12,666 nt of DNA from Candidatus Buchananbacteria bacterium (GTDB lineage: Bacteria > Patescibacteriota > Patescibacteriia > 2-01-FULL-39-33): NCBI GenBank assembly GCA_903859075.1, contig CAIOLF010000019.1, positions 1-12,666 of the forward strand. Direction: 5' to 3'. The position numbers were made by a program, and so were the translations under genes. Positions 10,563 to 12,666 of the stretch are shown in pieces. The notes beneath the pieces are model-generated. The model was not told the DNA's origin, made no database searches, and worked only from the letters and a program-made list of their open reading frames with translations. Positions within the stretch are counted from its first letter, which is position 1. Every line of letters starts with the position of its first letter.

Positions 10563-12666
10563 TTACTTGCCGTGACAATTTTTGAATTTTACCGGTTTTC
10601 CATCGGCAGTAGTCGCTCCGCACGGGCAAGGATCATTACGGCCGACTTTTGCTCCGTCAAAATGCGACTTATCTTCAATGATTTTGTCGGCCTTGCGTTC
10701 TTTTATCCCCTCGTCCTCCTCCATCGGCGAATGATAGGTCGATTCGTCGGACGCGCCATGCAGCTGGATGTTTTTCTGTTTTTCTTCCGTCTTGGCAATT
10801 TCTTGCGGCGCCACCAGGCCGATCTTGAAAATGCTGTAAGCGATCTGCTGGTCGATCAGCCCCAGCAGCTCCTTGAACATATTAAACGCCTCGCGCTTGT
10901 ATTCCACCAGCGGATCGCGCTGGCCATAGCCGCGCAGTCCGATGCCGGTACGCATATATTGCATGGTATCCAGATGTTCAATCCAAAGCGTATCAATCAC
11001 CCGCAACAAGATGCCGCGCTCCACTTGGCGCATCGGCAGCATATCGATGCCATTAGCCGGCAGCATATTAACACGCTTTTCCAGCTCGTTGTATTCTTCC
11101 ACTGCTAATTTTTTCAAATAATTTCTGATTTTATCCTGGGCGATCAGATCCTCGGCCCGGTCCCCGGCTTCTTGCCTCAGCTCTTCCAGCGTCTTGCGTA
11201 ATTCTTTTTTAACCTGATAAATAGTGCCAACGGCTTCGTAAATTTCTTCCAGATTCCACTGCGACTCGTCGGAATTTTGGGTATGAAATAACACAATATT
11301 ATCAATCTCCCGCTCAATCGCGGCGATTATCGTCTCTTTGGTATCGACGCCACCGAGGATCTGCCGCCGCTTGCGGTAAATCGTCTCGCGGTGCTTATTC
11401 ATCACGTCGTCGTAGTCAACTAAGTGTTTGCGGATGTCAAAATTATTACTCTCTACTTTTTTCTGCGCCTGTTCTATGGATTTGGAAATCCAGCCGTTTT
11501 CAATCGCCATGTCATCGGCGACGCCGAGGGTATTCATCAGCGACTTCATCCGGTCCGAGCCGAAGATGCGCATCAAGTCATCATCAAGGGAAATATAAAA
11601 TCTGGATGATCCGGGATCACCTTGGCGGCCGCTGCGGCCGCGCAGCTGGTTATCAATACGGCGCGATTCATGCCGCTCCGTGCCGAGTACGCACAAACCA
11701 CCGGCGGCCACCACTTTTTCATATTCCGCCTGATCAAAGGGATAGCCGCCCAGGATAATATCCACGCCGCGGCCGGCCATATTGGTGGCTACCGTCACTG
11801 CGCCGAACTTGCCGGCCTGAGCGATAATATGCGCCTCTTTCTCATGGTGTTTGGCATTGAGCACCTGGCACTCCACTCCCTCGCGCGCCAATAACTCGGA
11901 CAATAATTCATTTTTTTCAATGGAGACAGTACCGATAAGCATCGGCTGGCCTTTGGCATGCCGTTCTTTTATTTCCCGGATAAGCGCCGTGAATTTTCCG
12001 CTCTCATTCTTATAAATCTGATCATTATTATCTTTACGGATCATCGGCTTATTGGTCGGAATGACCGTCACATCTAATTCGTAAATCTTGGAAAATTCCT
12101 CAGCTTCAGTCGCGGCCGTGCCGGTCATGCCGGCAAGCTTCTCGTAAAGGCGGAAATAATTCTGGAAAGTAACCGTCGCCAGCGTCTTGCTTTCGCGCTG
12201 GACTTTGACGTTTTCTTTGGCTTCGATCGCTTGGTGCAGTCCTTCGCTATAGCGGCGCCCGAACATCATGCGCCCGGTAAATTCATCAATGATCACTATC
12301 TCCCCGTCTTTGACGACATAATCCTTGTCTTTCTTAAATAAGGCATGGGCCTTGAGGGACTGCTCGATATGATGCACCTCGGAAATGCCGCGGTCGGTAT
12401 AGATATTTTCCACCCCGAGCATTTTTTCCACCTTAGCCAAACCTTCGTCGGTCAAGGTGGAAGCGCGCATTTTTTCATCGATATTATAATCCTCATTCTC
12501 TTTTAGCTTGGCGACGATCTGCGCGAACTGATAATACTTATCAGTGGACTCCATGTCCGGCGCGGAAATAATCAGCGGCGTCCTGGCTTCGTCGATTAAG
12601 ATCGAGTCGACTTCATCGACGATGGAGTAGTACAGTGGCCGCTGCGCCATATCTTCTACCGACATT
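10563..12666 (-). CDS. secA: Preprotein translocase ATPase SecA (C-terminal part)
   Basis: SecA drives protein export through SecYEG by ATP hydrolysis at the cytoplasmic face of the membrane. The visible 700 residues run off the window at 12666, so the N-terminal region with Walker A is missing; the Met at the edge is internal (usual context EDMVQRPLNYAIVDEVD). Present are the DEVD Walker B with SILIDEARTPLIIS, the preprotein cross-linking region, GMTGTAATEAEEF, the second nucleotide-binding fold with TNMAGRGVDIILGG and DNQLRGRSGRQGDPGSS, and the scaffold region (VDYDDVMNKHRETIYRKRR...). The tail GRNDPCPCG...KFKNCHGK keeps the zinc ligands Cys-x-Cys and Cys-His, but with 14 residues between them instead of the usual 8. 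The gene heads a run of minus-strand genes down to mutM. It is 84 bp from the next gene, with a second SEC-C remnant in the gap. Confidence 0.98.
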   Translation of the reverse strand, partial: MSVEDMAQRPLYYSIVDEVDSILIDEARTPLIISAPDMESTDKYYQFAQIVAKLKENEDYNIDEKMRASTLTDEGLAKVEKMLGVENIYTDRGISEVHHIEQSLKAHALFKKDKDYVVKDGEIVIIDEFTGRMMFGRRYSEGLHQAIEAKENVKVQRESKTLATVTFQNYFRLYEKLAGMTGTAATEAEEFSKIYELDVTVIPTNKPMIRKDNNDQIYKNESGKFTALIREIKERHAKGQPMLIGTVSIEKNELLSELLAREGVECQVLNAKHHEKEAHIIAQAGKFGAVTVATNMAGRGVDIILGGYPFDQAEYEKVVAAGGLCVLGTERHESRRIDNQLRGRSGRQGDPGSSRFYISLDDDLMRIFGSDRMKSLMNTLGVADDMAIENGWISKSIEQAQKKVESNNFDIRKHLVDYDDVMNKHRETIYRKRRQILGGVDTKETIIAAIEREIDNIVLFHTQNSDESQWNLEEIYEAVGTIYQVKKELRKTLEELRQEAGDRAEDLIAQDKIRNYLKKLAVEEYNELEKRVNMLPANGIDMLPMRQVERGILLRVIDTLWIEHLDTMQYMRTGIGLRGYGQRDPLVEYKREAFNMFKELLGLIDQQIAYSIFKIGLVAPQEIAKTEEKQKNIQLHGASDESTYHSPMEEDEGIKERKADKIIEDKSHFDGAKVGRNDPCPCGATTADGKPVKFKNCHGK

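Noticed and set aside
10572..11108. Long open frame on the plus strand opposite secA (178 codons)
   Set aside because: It is antisense to strongly conserved secA codons, has no recognisable domain and no ribosome site; open frames opposite GC-richer coding sequence are expected.
11622..11652. Palindrome of overlapping GCGGCCGC words in secA
   Set aside because: The bases encode the conserved QLRGRSGRQGD motif VI of SecA; the symmetry follows from codon choice for alternating Arg and Gly.

Overview
The window looks like part of a small, moderately AT-rich bacterial chromosome. The most likely source is a member of the Candidate Phyla Radiation (Patescibacteria). This rests on a pared-down 138-residue TsaB, a winged-helix regulator fused to a degenerate nucleotidyltransferase fold, a 50-residue CxxC/CxxC protein I recall from such genomes, scarce Shine-Dalgarno motifs, and intergenic gaps holding short palindromic repeats and iterated A/T words. 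mutM ends in TGA, so UGA is a stop here (not the UGA=Gly code of Gracilibacteria/SR1). The exact phylum is inference.

Layout. 1-1240: a 36-bp palindrome, a short tsaB and a wHTH/NTase-like regulator, both on the minus strand. 1241-1360: a compact divergent promoter region. 1361-3727 (+): a 788-residue protein with a PP2C-like domain lacking its metal-binding acidic residues, a membrane anchor and a C-terminal beta-propeller-like region. 3738-3772: a bidirectional terminator. 4770-3784 (-): the rplJ-rplL operon, preceded by a strong extended -10 promoter, an L10-leader-like RNA and a hairpin plus T6 that looks like a transcription attenuator. 7443-4989 (-): uppP, mltG and an AMMECR1-domain gene. 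7511-7948 (+): a divergent PAP2/YuiD-like membrane protein. 7956-8037: a nested inverted repeat. 12666-8043 (-): the 3' part of secA, a 50-residue zinc-ribbon-like gene, a truncated ASCH-like fragment, a histidine-phosphatase-fold gene, DUF1653, a Nudix hydrolase and mutM.

Most genes are housekeeping: translation (TsaB, L10, L7/L12), envelope lipid-carrier recycling and glycan chain termination (UppP, MltG, perhaps the YuiD-like protein), protein export (SecA), and oxidative-damage repair or nucleotide clean-up (MutM, Nudix). The least explained item is the pseudo-PP2C/transmembrane/propeller protein, which is transcribed divergently from the regulator. The best-supported regulatory item is the rplJ leader: a 9-bp pairing between the start of the leader and the left arm of the terminator would be mutually exclusive with termination. 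The secA downstream region also carries debris: a second SEC-C-like tail and the start of an ASCH-like gene.
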